Positions 17,786 to 28,100 of a DNA stretch of 64,000 bases are shown piece after piece; positions within the stretch are counted from its first letter, which is position 1; every line of letters begins with the position of its first letter. The translations under genes were made by a program, and so were the position numbers. The notes beneath the pieces were generated by a model. The model made no database searches and was not told where the DNA came from. It saw nothing but the letters and a program-made list of their open reading frames with translations. The stretch comes from Nitrosovibrio tenuis (GTDB lineage: Bacteria; Pseudomonadota; Gammaproteobacteria; Burkholderiales; Nitrosomonadaceae): assembly GCF_900109785.1 (NCBI RefSeq), contig NZ_FOBH01000003.1:248001-312000 (forward strand), read 5' to 3'.

Positions 17786-19531
17786 TTAAAAGCGGATATT
17801 GTACTGAACGTAGAAGAGGCTCGGCGCCACGCCCGGTGCTCTTGCCTTCAGGAAGTCGCCCGCAAACAGCTTAGAGTATCCTATCAGCACATCCTGGTGG
17901 CGATCGACGTGTACGTTGAAACGGAAGTCGATTTCGTCCCCGACATGGCTGCCTGATTGCCCCGTGATATCCCGCAGGGTGGCGTTGCCCGAGGCGTTAT
18001 ACAGAAAATCGCGCTTGTTCGCCAGGTAGAAGCGGTGATACTGGGCGGTGAATGTCGCCCAAGGCATGGGGTGCAGGTTGAGCTGTGCGTTGAAATCGTG
18101 GATATTCTGCCGTCCCACCCGGTCGGCCCACCCAAGATAATAATTCCCGAAGGGGAAGAGCTGGTTGAAAGTATTGTATCTGTTGTCGTTCGGGTTGCTA
18201 TCGCCGGAGGCAAAGTCGTAGCGCAGCCAGAACTGGGGGTTCATCGGCTGTCCCTTGAAGTGATAACCGGCGCCGGAGGCAACCGCGAAGGCAGAGATAT
18301 CCAGGTTGGCAAGCTTTCCGAACTGGTACATACCCTCCAGTTCATACAGGAACTGATTGTAGTCGCCGGCGACACGGCCGCCGAGGGTCTGTGTATTCGA
18401 GCTTCCGATTATATTGGCAGGACGGTTGAAGGCGAGTGTCTGGTTATCGTTGAGCAGGCTCAGGAAATAAAGATCGACAAGCTGCCCTTTCATCGGCCGG
18501 TAGGTGCTCCACAAGCCGAAGAAATCGCGTTTCGTATCCCAGTTATCAAAACGATCCGGTTCCGTGATCATGGGGCGCACCCAGAACGCGTCCAGATCGA
18601 GGTCGGCAGTGCGCCAGAAGGCTTTGGCGCCCTGGAAGGTGCGCCGTGTATTCACCCAGTCCAGCGTTGAAATCAGGCGCTGTGATCCATAAAGCAATTC
18701 CTGGCGGCCGCCGCGGATATAAACCGGGGCCTCTTTGACGGTTGCCACCTTCACGTCCGCAAACAGGTTCAGCATGTCGGTGCGATTCACATCCGTGGGC
18801 AGCGGTGCGAGCGACTGGCCGAAGGAGCGCGCATCGATGAATTCGGCGAACAACCGGACGTTATCCCGATACCACAAGTCGGCATGAAAGCGGCTGCGTA
18901 TCAGGTGATAGCTGTCGTCCGCTTTGGTCAACCGCAGATCGTTCTCCTTCATGTAGCGGTACCAGAAGCTGCCGCCCAGAGTCAAAAGAAAGTCATCGCC
19001 GAGCTTGATACGCTTGAGCGGATCGAAGAAATCCGGCTCATACCCAGGTTTTTCCCGGTAGCGGAAGTCCATGTCGAAGGCCGGGGTGGTCATGAGTGCA
19101 TACGGTGCGTACGGGAATACCGGCGCCGCATCACGCTTCTTTCCGGTAATGAGATCCATGAGCGAGTAATATCCCGGCCCCGTGGGTGCAATCGAAAACA
19201 CACCCGGACGCGGCGGAGGCGACACAGGCGGCTGCTTGGACCAGTCAAACTTACCTGGCGCTGCCGGAGTTGCCGGCGCCGCCGATGCAGGGGCCGTCGT
19301 TGGGGCGACTGTGGTGCTGCCTGAGAGAGGGGGCTCCGATGACTTGTTTCCCGCGGGAGCGGGCTCCGCCGCAAAAGCCTGCAATGCCAGACCCAGCGTC
19401 CCGGCGCTCAGGCAGAAATTGCAGAATTTCAGGAATGGTCGCGGGGATGGTCCTTGTGACCGATGTGTTGCGGAAAGCGTCTTTGACCCGGCGCTTGGGG
19501 CTTGAAAAGGCGGGAAATCAGGCAGCTTCAT
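17786..19531 (-). CDS. Outer-membrane beta-barrel porin, alginate-export-like
   Basis: About 581 residues from the ATG at 19531 (a longer frame begins at 19561). The N-terminal part is a hydrophobic signal-like region (LSAGTLGLALQAFAAEP), followed by a low-complexity Pro/Ala/Thr/Ser linker (about residues 55-100). The remainder has alternating aromatic strands (GGSFWYRYMKENDL, SRFHADLWYRDNVRLFAEFIDAR, IRGGRQELLYGSQRLIS, WVNTRRTFQGAKAFWR) typical of the Alginate_exp/AlgE-like barrel family, and it ends in an outer-membrane C-terminal signature with a final Phe (YVQYNIRF). The transported substrate is unknown; there are no alginate genes nearby. Confidence 0.8.
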   Translation of the reverse strand: MKLPDFPPFQAPSAGSKTLSATHRSQGPSPRPFLKFCNFCLSAGTLGLALQAFAAEPAPAGNKSSEPPLSGSTTVAPTTAPASAAPATPAAPGKFDWSKQPPVSPPPRPGVFSIAPTGPGYYSLMDLITGKKRDAAPVFPYAPYALMTTPAFDMDFRYREKPGYEPDFFDPLKRIKLGDDFLLTLGGSFWYRYMKENDLRLTKADDSYHLIRSRFHADLWYRDNVRLFAEFIDARSFGQSLAPLPTDVNRTDMLNLFADVKVATVKEAPVYIRGGRQELLYGSQRLISTLDWVNTRRTFQGAKAFWRTADLDLDAFWVRPMITEPDRFDNWDTKRDFFGLWSTYRPMKGQLVDLYFLSLLNDNQTLAFNRPANIIGSSNTQTLGGRVAGDYNQFLYELEGMYQFGKLANLDISAFAVASGAGYHFKGQPMNPQFWLRYDFASGDSNPNDNRYNTFNQLFPFGNYYLGWADRVGRQNIHDFNAQLNLHPMPWATFTAQYHRFYLANKRDFLYNASGNATLRDITGQSGSHVGDEIDFRFNVHVDRHQDVLIGYSKLFAGDFLKARAPGVAPSLFYVQYNIRF

Positions 19532-19769
19532 GGAGGTTATCCCTCTTTGTTTTATGGACAAAAATTGTGCGCACTATAGCAGAATCATCCCGGTTTTTGA
19601 ACAACTGAACCGTTGACCAGAGTCAATTTTTCCCTATTTCCGTAACTCTGCCGGGTAAATTCCGGCGCATAAGACGCGGTGCATAAGTGGCCCGCAGCGG
19701 CCCTGGGCGCGTCGCTTATCGCCGCTGCCCTTTAGCTGATCTCATGCCAATCGCATACTCGTGCCAACT

Positions 19770-20183
19770 CTAGCGGTAGAATTTGCCTTCGCGTTCAGGT
19801 TGATAGACGACTTCCACGATTCGGACCTTTATCGTGCCTCCGCCCGGGCGCGGCCATTCAATTTCATCCCCCGTCGAAAGGCCGAGGAGGGCGCTGCCCA
19901 CCGGCGCGAGAATCGAAATTCTCTCTCCGGACCCATCCACATCTTTCGGATAAACCAAGGTAAGGCAAAAATCCTCGCCTGACGAGTTGATGCGGAAGCG
20001 GACGGTCGAATTCATGGTTACTACCGTTGGCGGTATCTGGTTGGGCTCGACAATTTCCGCGCGATCAAGCTCGGCCCGCAATTCCTCTTTGCCGGGAAAC
20101 GCATTCGATGGAAGCGACTCAAGCAAGGTTTCAAGCCGTTCCAGGTCCTGGGATGTCAGTACAATTTGTGGTTTGCTGTTCAT
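19770..20183 (-). CDS. rnk: Regulator of nucleoside diphosphate kinase (Rnk/GreB-like)
   Basis: A 137-residue protein with a short N-terminal helical hairpin (QDLERLETLLESLP ... EELRAELDRAEIV) and a C-terminal FKBP-like Gre factor domain (TVRFRINSSGEDFCLTLVYP ... ISILAPVGSALLGLSTGDEI). Rnk binds RNA polymerase near the secondary channel. The size and the APVGSALLG motif match Rnk rather than full-length GreA/GreB (about 158). Monocistronic by appearance. Confidence 0.88.
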   Translation of the reverse strand: MNSKPQIVLTSQDLERLETLLESLPSNAFPGKEELRAELDRAEIVEPNQIPPTVVTMNSTVRFRINSSGEDFCLTLVYPKDVDGSGERISILAPVGSALLGLSTGDEIEWPRPGGGTIKVRIVEVVYQPEREGKFYR

Positions 20184-20668
20184 ATCAACCTCGTCAATTT
20201 CAGTTCAAGTGCGCATCCAGGCAAAAAGGTGCCTAGATGGTCTCGTCAGGGGTTTTTTAGCCGGGGGCCCGCAGTTTCGGAAGCCCCATGAAGATTGCAG
20301 TCGCCGCGTTTCTCCGGAGGGATACCGGATGCGCGAATCTTGATTTGGAGATAGGATCGCTATTCTACCATTAAACCGTGGGTATCCTGACGGGTTGCGC
20401 CTCACCCCGGTCACATCCCGCGGTCAACCCTGACTGGCTATCTGTAGAAGCGGGTGAAGCACATCCGAATAGGACGGGCGGATCGCAGCTTAACCCATCA
20501 TTGCATCCGCGCCGGATCAGTCGCGGGAGCGCTGCATCAGCCGCGTGTTCGCATCTCGTGTCTGTCGGGAGGCGCGTTGACCGCTTATCGGGTTAAGCGT
20601 AGAGTCAATATCAGAGTCAATATCAGAGTCAGAGTCAGTATCGCAGTCATTTATTTCTTCGAGGAGCA
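20184..20668. other. Intergenic region with a short GAGTCA-type tandem repeat
   Basis: No convincing gene in these 485 bp between the divergent rnk and O-methyltransferase. At 20602-20648 the motif AGAGTCAATATC is repeated and then degrades to shorter AGAGTC units, ending 20 bp before the start of the O-methyltransferase gene. Such slippage-prone tracts in a leader can vary expression by copy number; that is only a possibility here. Confidence 0.5.
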
Positions 20669-20674
20669 ATGGCC

Positions 20675-21358
20675 ATGCAATCCCCAACTATTGTCAATCC
20701 TGCCGTATTGGTCCCGGTTAATCCTGCAATTGAAAAATATATGCGCAGTCTGGCGCGTCGTAGTGACCATCCGGTGCTGGCCGAAATGGAATCTGTCGCG
20801 GAGAAAAACAACTTTCCCATTGTTGGCCGTTTGGTGGGTGTTTTTCTTGAAACGATGGCAAAGACAGTGGATGCCAAGCGCATATTCGAGTTTGGCAGCG
20901 GCTATGGATATTCCGCTTATTGGTTTTCAAAAGCGGCGGGCGAAAACGGCCAGGTGATCTGTACGGATGGGGATCCTCTCAACAGGGAGAAGGCCGAGAA
21001 ATATCTGAAGGCGGTGGATGTATGGGAGAGAATCGATTTCCGCGTTGGAATCGCTCAGGAAATATTTCCCCAAATCGAAGGGCAATTCGACGTCTGTTAT
21101 AACGATGCGGATAAGGGCGATTATCCGCAGATCTGGCGGATGGCTAAAGACCGGATTCGTCCAGGCGGCCTGTACATCGCGGATAACGTATTGTGGCACG
21201 GGCGAGTTGCGGTGGAGCGATACGTCGACATTGTCCCGGGCTGGACTGAAGCCATCCTTGAGCACAATACGCAAATTTTTAATGATCCCGAATTTGACGC
21301 GTTTATCAATCCGACCCGCGATGGTGTCATCGTGGCGCGTAAGAAGACCGCTCAGTGA
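20675..21358 (+). CDS. SAM-dependent O-methyltransferase (caffeoyl-CoA/catechol type)
   Basis: About 227 residues. The Rossmann-fold SAM site is visible as IFEFGSGYGYSAYWFSKA, with CTDGDP after the second strand, then FDVCYNDADKGDYPQIW (metal-binding Asp region) and GGLYIADNVLWHG, all hallmarks of family 3 O-methyltransferases. The ATG at 20675 is favoured over 20669 because GAGGAG is 8 bases upstream of it. Substrate unknown. It stands alone ahead of the guanidine riboswitch operon. Confidence 0.88.
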   Translation: MQSPTIVNPAVLVPVNPAIEKYMRSLARRSDHPVLAEMESVAEKNNFPIVGRLVGVFLETMAKTVDAKRIFEFGSGYGYSAYWFSKAAGENGQVICTDGDPLNREKAEKYLKAVDVWERIDFRVGIAQEIFPQIEGQFDVCYNDADKGDYPQIWRMAKDRIRPGGLYIADNVLWHGRVAVERYVDIVPGWTEAILEHNTQIFNDPEFDAFINPTRDGVIVARKKTAQ

Positions 21359-21649
21359 TTTCAGGATTTTCGCGCAGCATTCGTATCGGCTGATGGCCAG
21401 GCGGCTTGCGGCCCGCTGAGCGTAAGATCCCGAGACCTCTGAATCAGTCCCGTGCGCGGGATTTGCTCAAAGGCTTCTCATATTGTTTTTTTGAATTGGG
21501 AGTGTAAAATATACTCCGGTGAGCTGTCTGGCTTGATGTTTCGAGTTGGCGTTTCATTGAAGACGCGTGATAAGGCGGTGCTTGGGCGGCAATTACAGAC
21601 GCTTTATCAGAAAATGAAACATTAAACCATTCCAGCTGATCTAAGGAGA
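21359..21649. other. Intergenic region upstream of the riboswitch
   Basis: These 291 bp hold the end of the O-methyltransferase transcript and the promoter of the guanidine operon. A GC-rich hairpin (TCCCG/CGGGA, about 21448-21461) may terminate the upstream gene. The AT-rich stretch 21480-21515 with TATACT is a candidate promoter element, but a matching -35 at proper spacing was not found. Confidence 0.4.
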
Positions 21650-21747
21650 AACTAGGGTTCCGGCCTCTGCGATAGAGGTGTCTGGTCCGAGAGTTTCCGG
21701 CTTCGTCATGACGAGGCTCCACGGAGGGATAAAAGCCCGGGAGATAA
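21650..21747 (+). ncRNA. Guanidine-I riboswitch (ykkC class)
   Basis: The segment carries the conserved elements of the ykkC/guanidine-I aptamer in order: CTAGGGTTCCG (21652-21662), a hairpin CCTCT/AGAGG, CTGGTCCGAGAG (21682-21693), a variable hairpin GGCTTCGTC/GACGAGGCT, then ACGGAGGGATAAAAGCCCGG and GGGAGAT. These bind guanidinium and turn downstream genes on. The following genes (permease, carboxylase-associated pair, carboxylase, allophanate hydrolase) are exactly the catabolic set linked to this riboswitch class. The platform is likely in 21748-21960 (see findings). Confidence 0.93.
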
Positions 21748-21802
21748 TGTAATCAATACATTGGCTCTTGGAATTGAACCCGCTGAAACAAGGAGACTCG
21801 TA

Positions 21803-21970
21803 ATGCACCCCTGTTCCGTGCTTTCCTCCCTTTTTGCAGTAGTCGATAACGCCCGCCGGGTGTCCCTCCGGTCGCCTGTCCCTATCCCTCTACTTGAGGC
21901 TTTTATCTCCTTGCCCGGTTTTCCGGCTAGCACGATGACATATCTTCCGAAGAGCTTGTCATGCAGATAA
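21803..21970 (+). CDS. Possible leader peptide between riboswitch and permease
   Basis: A 55-codon frame starts at an ATG with a very good Shine-Dalgarno (CAAGGAGACTCGTA) and ends 10 bp inside the permease gene, so it could couple translation to it. The product has no recognisable domain. The frame lies within what should be the riboswitch expression platform, so it may be accidental; the permease's own ribosome binding site is weak, which makes coupling attractive. Confidence 0.3.
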   Translation: MHPCSVLSSLFAVVDNARRVSLRSPVPIPLLEAFISLPGFPASTMTYLPKSLSCR

Positions 21971-23439
21971 AGGAAAGCCGGGACGCATTTTCATCTATTC
22001 CACCACCGGTCGCCGCGGCGCCAGCCGTTGCGGATACGCTGCATCGCAGCATGAGCGCCTGGAATAGCTTCACCCTCGGTTTTGCAGTGGTTTCGCCGGT
22101 GGTCGGGCTCTACGCCATCGTGAGCGTTCAGACTGTTGTGACAGGGGGCGGCTGGTTTGCCGCGCTGGCGACCTGCCTGGTCATGCAGTTGCTTGTTGCT
22201 ACTGTTTACGCCGAGCTGTCCTCGCAGTTTCCCATAGCCGGCGGTGCTTACAAGTGGGCGCGCCAGCTCGGGGGCGTCACCGCGGGGCAATTTGCCGGCG
22301 TCATATATGTCAGCTCCACGATCGCCATGCTGACTACCACCGCATATACCGGGGGTGTCTGGCTTTCTCTTTTCTTCGGATGGACGGGCCTGACCGGGCA
22401 TGCATTGGTGACATGGGGCGCGGTATTTCTACTGCTCTGCACACTGATCAATGTTGCTCACGTCAACATCTTCAAGCTGGTCATTACACTGGGCGTTTAC
22501 GCCGAGGTAGTCGGTTCGCTGGGCGTGGCGCTGCTGTTGTTTCTTTTTTTCCGGCAGCATTCCTTTTCCGAATTGTTTCAACATATGGGCACGGGCACGG
22601 CGCCGGGCGAGACCGCCGCTTTTCTTGCTGCGCTCGCTATCGCGGGCTGGGCATTTATCGGCTTCGACGCCTGCTCCACCATTGCTGAGGAAACTCATGA
22701 TCCCAAGCGGATGGTGCCGCGCGCCGTGTTTTTTTCCCTGTGCGTGGTAGGGTCGGTGGTGCTTTTCAATTCCGCCGCGCTGACGCTGGCCTTCGATCGC
22801 GACAGCCTAATAACAGCCAGCGCCACGTCGGACCCGATTACTCCCGTAATTACCAGCAGCTTCGGGGGTTGGGCTGAAAAGCCCTTTTTGGGCATCGTCA
22901 TGATTGCCTTCCTGGCGTGTGGTGCATCAGTAGTGAAATATACATCGCGTATCGTTTATTCGATGGCTCGCGAAGGCAATATGCCCGCTGTGTTAAGCCG
23001 GCTTACGTCCGACAAGACGCCGCGCAATGCGGTGATCTGTACCGTATCGCTGGCAGCTTTGGGATTGCTGTTCGGGCTGAACGACGGAGCGGTGGCCACG
23101 GTGATTGCCTTTGGCACGGGAGGGCTCTACGCCATGTTTTCCATGACCACGGGGGTAGGGCTGTACAGCCGGTTGACGGGACGCTGGAACCCGGCTCTGG
23201 GCGAACTGAAACTGGGTACATGGGGGCTCTTGATCAATACCGTGGCTTTCCTGTGGTCGGTGTTTGAATTTGTCAATATCGCCTGGCCGCGCGCCTACGC
23301 CGTAGCGCCCCATGCGCCCTGGTGGCAGCTCTGGGCAGTGCCCCTGGTGCTGGGCGGCATACTGAGCATCACCACACTGTATATCCTGATAGACAAAGTC
23401 CGCAAAAAACGTGCCTCGAAACGCATGGCCACGCGTTGA
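21961..23439 (+). CDS. APC-family permease, probable guanidine importer
   Basis: The 492-residue integral membrane protein has about twelve hydrophobic segments and the APC superfamily start (SAWNSFTLGFAVVSPVVGLYAI), GGAYKWARQLGGVTAGQFAGVIY and GWAFIGFDACSTIAEETHDPKRMVPRAV, which is a family hallmark. It resembles amino-acid/GABA permeases. As first gene behind the guanidine-I riboswitch it most likely imports guanidine or a related compound; that substrate is inferred from context only. The ribosome binding site is weak. Confidence 0.88.
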   Translation: MQIKESRDAFSSIPPPVAAAPAVADTLHRSMSAWNSFTLGFAVVSPVVGLYAIVSVQTVVTGGGWFAALATCLVMQLLVATVYAELSSQFPIAGGAYKWARQLGGVTAGQFAGVIYVSSTIAMLTTTAYTGGVWLSLFFGWTGLTGHALVTWGAVFLLLCTLINVAHVNIFKLVITLGVYAEVVGSLGVALLLFLFFRQHSFSELFQHMGTGTAPGETAAFLAALAIAGWAFIGFDACSTIAEETHDPKRMVPRAVFFSLCVVGSVVLFNSAALTLAFDRDSLITASATSDPITPVITSSFGGWAEKPFLGIVMIAFLACGASVVKYTSRIVYSMAREGNMPAVLSRLTSDKTPRNAVICTVSLAALGLLFGLNDGAVATVIAFGTGGLYAMFSMTTGVGLYSRLTGRWNPALGELKLGTWGLLINTVAFLWSVFEFVNIAWPRAYAVAPHAPWWQLWAVPLVLGGILSITTLYILIDKVRKKRASKRMATR

Positions 23440-23602
23440 ACGGACTGAAAGTGAATTTCATAGGAGTTTGCGATCAATGAGCAAAAGCCGGAGGCCAAAC
23501 CTCTGGATTCGCATTGGAGGGCGGAGGTTGTAAAAAAGCGGTTTGTGTGACGCCTTGCTTCAGCAGAATCCAAATTGAAAATTTATTGTTAAGGAGAAAA
23601 AC

Positions 23603-24343
23603 ATGAACCAGCCGAATGCATGCATGTGGGAACAACATATTCCCGGGGGCTGCCACTGGTCTGGCGTGGTGCGTCGGGGTACGACGCTGCGCTTGGTGGA
23701 TGTGGCGGGCGGCGCCAATGGCGCCGTCCTGTTCTTCAATCAGGAAGAAAAACTGGAGCGCTACAACATGGCGGATACCTTGAAATCGCAGCATACTTTC
23801 CGCCTGACCCAAGGGCTTGCATGCCATTCGGATATGGGCCGCATTTTCTGCTGCATCACCGCAGATACCGTGGGCTGGCATGACACCGTATGCGGCCTGA
23901 GCGATGCCGAATTGATACGGAGGAAATACGGTGTGGCGCGCTACCAGGAGCACCGCAACCAGATGTTTCGCAGCGGGCTGGATGGCATGCTCATCGAATT
24001 GGGCAAGTGGGGGCTGGGCATGCGCGATGTAGTAGCCAACATCAATTTCTTCAGCAAGGTAACCGCCAACTCATCGGGCGAGCTGGCATTCCATCCGCGT
24101 AACAGCAAGGCTGGGGATTACGTGGATCTGAGCTTCGAAATGGATACGCTGATGGCACTTTCAGCAGCGCCGCATCCTCTCGACCCCGCGCCGGCTTACC
24201 AGCCTGGCGCGGTCAGGCTGGAGGCCTACGCAAGTCATTCAAGGCCATCGACTTCATTTGCGGAGTGCATGCGCATCCCGGAGAACGCGCGGGGTTTGCA
24301 AAATACTGAACGTTTATACGGTTGTCATGGAGGTGAAGCATGA
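23603..24343 (+). CDS. Urea carboxylase-associated protein 1 (carboxyguanidine deiminase subunit)
   Basis: A 246-residue member of the DUF1989 urea carboxylase-associated family. Seen: [60 protein letters not shown]. It is homologous to the next gene and starts after a strong AAGGAG. In characterised guanidine-degrading bacteria the paired proteins form a carboxyguanidine deiminase (CgdAB), which turns the carboxylase product into allophanate and ammonia. The clustered His/Cys residues fit metal binding. It overlaps the next gene by 4 bp. The role is assigned from family and operon. Confidence 0.87.
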   Translation: MNQPNACMWEQHIPGGCHWSGVVRRGTTLRLVDVAGGANGAVLFFNQEEKLERYNMADTLKSQHTFRLTQGLACHSDMGRIFCCITADTVGWHDTVCGLSDAELIRRKYGVARYQEHRNQMFRSGLDGMLIELGKWGLGMRDVVANINFFSKVTANSSGELAFHPRNSKAGDYVDLSFEMDTLMALSAAPHPLDPAPAYQPGAVRLEAYASHSRPSTSFAECMRIPENARGLQNTERLYGCHGGEA

Positions 24344-25035
24344 GCGCGCAAAATCACATTGAAAGTCTCATTGAAAGCAAACTCGATCCCGAAACGGCGG
24401 TAGTGGATGAAATCTGCCCGGCGGGTGAGCCGTGGGTCAAGCTGGTCATGCAGGGGCAGGTGTTCCGCATCGTGGACCTGGAGGGTAACCAGGCCGTCGA
24501 TACCTTGTTTTACAACGCGACCGATACGATGGAACGCTACAGCGCAACCGATACCATCCGCTGCCAGAATAAACTCTATCTGACTACCGGCAGCAAGCTG
24601 TATTCCAATTTCGGCAATGTCCTGCTCACGATCGTCGCCGATACATGCGGCCGGCACGACACGCTCGGCGGAGCCTGCGCGGCGGAAAGCAATACCGTGC
24701 GGTACGGACTGGAGAAGTTCCCGATGCACAGTTGCCGCGATAATTTTCTTCATGCGCTGGCGCACGATCCGCTATGCGAGCGCCGCAACATGAGCAAGCG
24801 CGATCTGCCCAGCAATATCAATTTCTTCATGAATGTGCCGGTGTCGGAGGATGGCGGCCTGGATTTCGTGGATGGTGTATCCGCGCCGGGGAAATATGTG
24901 GAAATGAAAGCCGAAATGGATGTGGTGGTGCTCATTTCGAACTGTCCCCAACTGAATAATCCCTGCAACGCCTATAACCCGACGCCGATTCGGCTGCTGG
25001 TCTGGGATGAGCCCAACGGCTTGGTGTTTGATTAA
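24340..25035 (+). CDS. Urea carboxylase-associated protein 2 (carboxyguanidine deiminase subunit)
   Basis: This 231-residue DUF1989 paralogue of the preceding gene has parallel motifs: [56 protein letters not shown] and [13 protein letters not shown]. The 4-bp ATGA overlap with its partner suggests a stoichiometric heteromeric enzyme. In guanidine pathways it is the second subunit of carboxyguanidine deiminase. A 72-bp gap separates it from the carboxylase gene. Confidence 0.87.
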   Translation: MSAQNHIESLIESKLDPETAVVDEICPAGEPWVKLVMQGQVFRIVDLEGNQAVDTLFYNATDTMERYSATDTIRCQNKLYLTTGSKLYSNFGNVLLTIVADTCGRHDTLGGACAAESNTVRYGLEKFPMHSCRDNFLHALAHDPLCERRNMSKRDLPSNINFFMNVPVSEDGGLDFVDGVSAPGKYVEMKAEMDVVVLISNCPQLNNPCNAYNPTPIRLLVWDEPNGLVFD

Positions 25036-25107
25036 CGGCCATCTTGATCCCTGATTTCTTTTTCCAATAAAAAACTGCCGCCCGCCTGCACTGGATAGGA
25101 ACAACTC

Positions 25108-28100
25108 ATGTTCGAGAAAGTACTGATAGCCAACCGCGGTGCCATTGCCTGCCGCGTTATCCGCACGCTGCGCCGCATTGGCGTGAAAAGTGTGGCGGTT
25201 TACACCGATGCCGATGCCTTGTCGCGACATGTGACGGACGCCGACGAAGCGTATTGCATAGGCAGCGGACCTGCTGCGGAAAGCTACCTGTGCGCCGACA
25301 AGATCCTCGAAATTGCGAGGCGTACGGGCGCGAACGCGATTCATCCAGGCTATGGTTTTCTGAGTGAGAAAGCGGACTTCGCCGAACAATGCACTGCGCA
25401 CGGGGTTTGCTTTATCGGTCCAACGCCGCAGCAGATGCGGGCTTTTGGCCTGAAGCATACGGCGCGCGAACTGGCGCAGCGGAATAACGTCCCGCTGTTG
25501 CCGGGTACCGGCCTGCTGGAAGATATGGAGGACGCACTCCGGCAGGCCGCGCATATCGGGTATCCCGTCATGCTGAAGAGTACGGCGGGTGGCGGCGGCA
25601 TTGGCATGCGTTTGTGCTGGAACAAGGACGAACTGAGCCGGGCCTACGATTCGGTAAAGTACCTCGCGCAAAACAACTTCAAGGATGCCGGCCTGTTTCT
25701 GGAAAAATTTGTCGAGAACGCCCGTCATATCGAAGTGCAGATCTTCGGCGACGGCAAGGGCGGGGTCATTGCGCTGGGCGAGCGCGACTGCTCGATGCAG
25801 CGGCGCAACCAGAAGGTGATCGAAGAAACACCCGCGCCCAACCTGACGCCCCGTGTCCGCCAGGCTTTGCTGGATGCGGCGGTGCGCCTGGGTAAATCAG
25901 TCAACTACCAATCCGCCGGTACGGTGGAATATATCTTCGACGCTTCCACGGGCGAATTTTATTTTCTTGAGGTGAACACGCGTCTCCAGGTCGAGCATGG
26001 CGTAACCGAAGAGGTGACCGGTATCGACCTCGTGGAATGGATGGTGCGGAAGGCGGCAGACGATCTGCCTCCGCTGGAATATTTTGACATCAGGCAGCGC
26101 GGCGTATCTATCCAGGTGCGGGTATATGCCGAGAATCCAGCCAGGGATTTTCAGCCGTCCTGCGGCATGCTTACCGCGGCGCAGTTTCCTTCCCCAGCCG
26201 AGGCGCGTATAGAAACCTGGGTGGAACGCGGCGTTGAAATAACGCCATTCTATGATCCAATGCTTGCAAAGATCATCGTACATGCGGCCGATCGCGAACA
26301 TGCCATTGCGAAGCTGCTGGGCGCATTGGATGCAACTGCCCTGCATGGCATTGAAACCAATCTGGATTATCTCAAACAGGTCTTGCATGGCACTGCATTC
26401 CGCAGTGGACAGCATACGACAAGTTTCCTGAACGGTTTTCATTACGTCGCCCATACCATCGACGTTCTCAGCGCCGGCGTGCAAACCACGGTGCAGGATT
26501 ATCCCGGACGAACCGGCTACTGGAGCATCGGTGTCCCGCCGTCCGGGCCCATGGATGGATTGGCGTTCCGTCTCGCCAATCGTCTGGTGGATAACGCTGA
26601 GGATAAGGCCGGGCTCGAGATTACCCTGGCGGGCCCGACCTTGCGCTTCAACTGTGACAGCGTCATCGCGGTGTGCGGCGCACCCATGGACGTGCGCCTG
26701 GACGGTGAGCCTCTGGCGCAATGGCGAGCGCACGGGGCGAAAGCCGGCGCGATACTTCAGTTCGGAAAAATCGTGAATTATGGCTGCCGTGCATACCTCG
26801 CGGTTCAGGGGGGCTTCCGGATTCCGGATTATCTGGGCAGCAAGTCCACCTTTACACTCGGACAGTTTGGTGGGCACGCCGGGCGTGCCCTGCTGACCGG
26901 CGATGTGCTGCATATCCAACCCGGCAATGTGCTTGAAACGCGCGCCCCGCACGCACGCGTGCTGCCAGACGACTTGATTCCCTGCTATAGCGATAAATGG
27001 GAAATCGGGGTGATGTACGGCCCACACGGAGCGCCGGATTTTTTCACCGATGAGGATGTTGAAACCTTTTTCGCGGTGGATTGGGAAGTGCATTACAACT
27101 CCAGCCGCAGCGGTGTGCGTTTGATCGGCCCCAGGCCGCAGTGGGCGCGCAGCGACGGTGGCGAGGCTGGGCTGCACCCGTCCAATATCCACGATAATGC
27201 CTATGCGGTCGGCAGCGTGGATTTCACCGGGGATATGCCGGTGATACTTGGGCCGGATGGCCCCAGTCTCGGCGGGTTTGTTTGCCCGGTCACCATTGTT
27301 CAGGCTGAATTGTGGAAGATGGGGCAGCTTAAACCCGGCGATACCGTACGTTTCTGTCGAATGTCGATGGAGCAGGCGCTCGCGCTCGAAAAGCTGCAGG
27401 ACACAACCATACGTAATCTTCGCGTGCCAAAAGTCATCCCGCGAGTACTCGAGCCAACGAAAGGGCCAAGGTCGCCAATTTCGCCAGCGCCGCCTGCTGC
27501 ACCGATCCTTCATTCGATTCCGCAGAGTGCCAGCCAGGTAAAGATAGTTTATCGGCAGGCGGGCGACAAGAATATGCTCATAGAATACGGTCCGCCCGAG
27601 CTCGATCTGAACCTGCGTTTTCATGCCCATGCTCTTATGGAACATTTGCAAAGCGCTATCGATACCGGGCGGCTGAAAGGCATCCTCGATCTGACTCCCG
27701 GCATTCGTTCTCTGCAAATCCATTTCGACTCGCGCGCCCTGGCGCGCGACAAGCTGCTGAACACTCTCATTGCTGCGGAGAACAAGCTGCCGGACATCGA
27801 ACATATCGAGGTGCCTACACGTATCGTGCATTTGCCGTTGTCATGGGACGATGGCGCGACGCGATTGGCGATCGAGAAATATATGCAGTCGGTGCGCGGG
27901 GATGCGCCCTGGTGCCCGAGCAATATCGAATTCATACGCAGAATCAATGGACTCGACAGCATCGAGCAGGTGCAGCGCATCCTGTTCGAAGCAAGCTATC
28001 TGGTGATGGGGCTGGGCGATGTCTATCTAGGTGCCCCGGTGGCGACGCCGGTCGACCCCCGTCATCGCCTGGTCACCACCAAGTACAACCCGGCGCGCAC

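Noticed and set aside
23477-23533. Eighteen-residue ORF after AGGAG between permease and the first DUF1989 gene
   Set aside because: It is short, has no conserved feature and could arise by chance.
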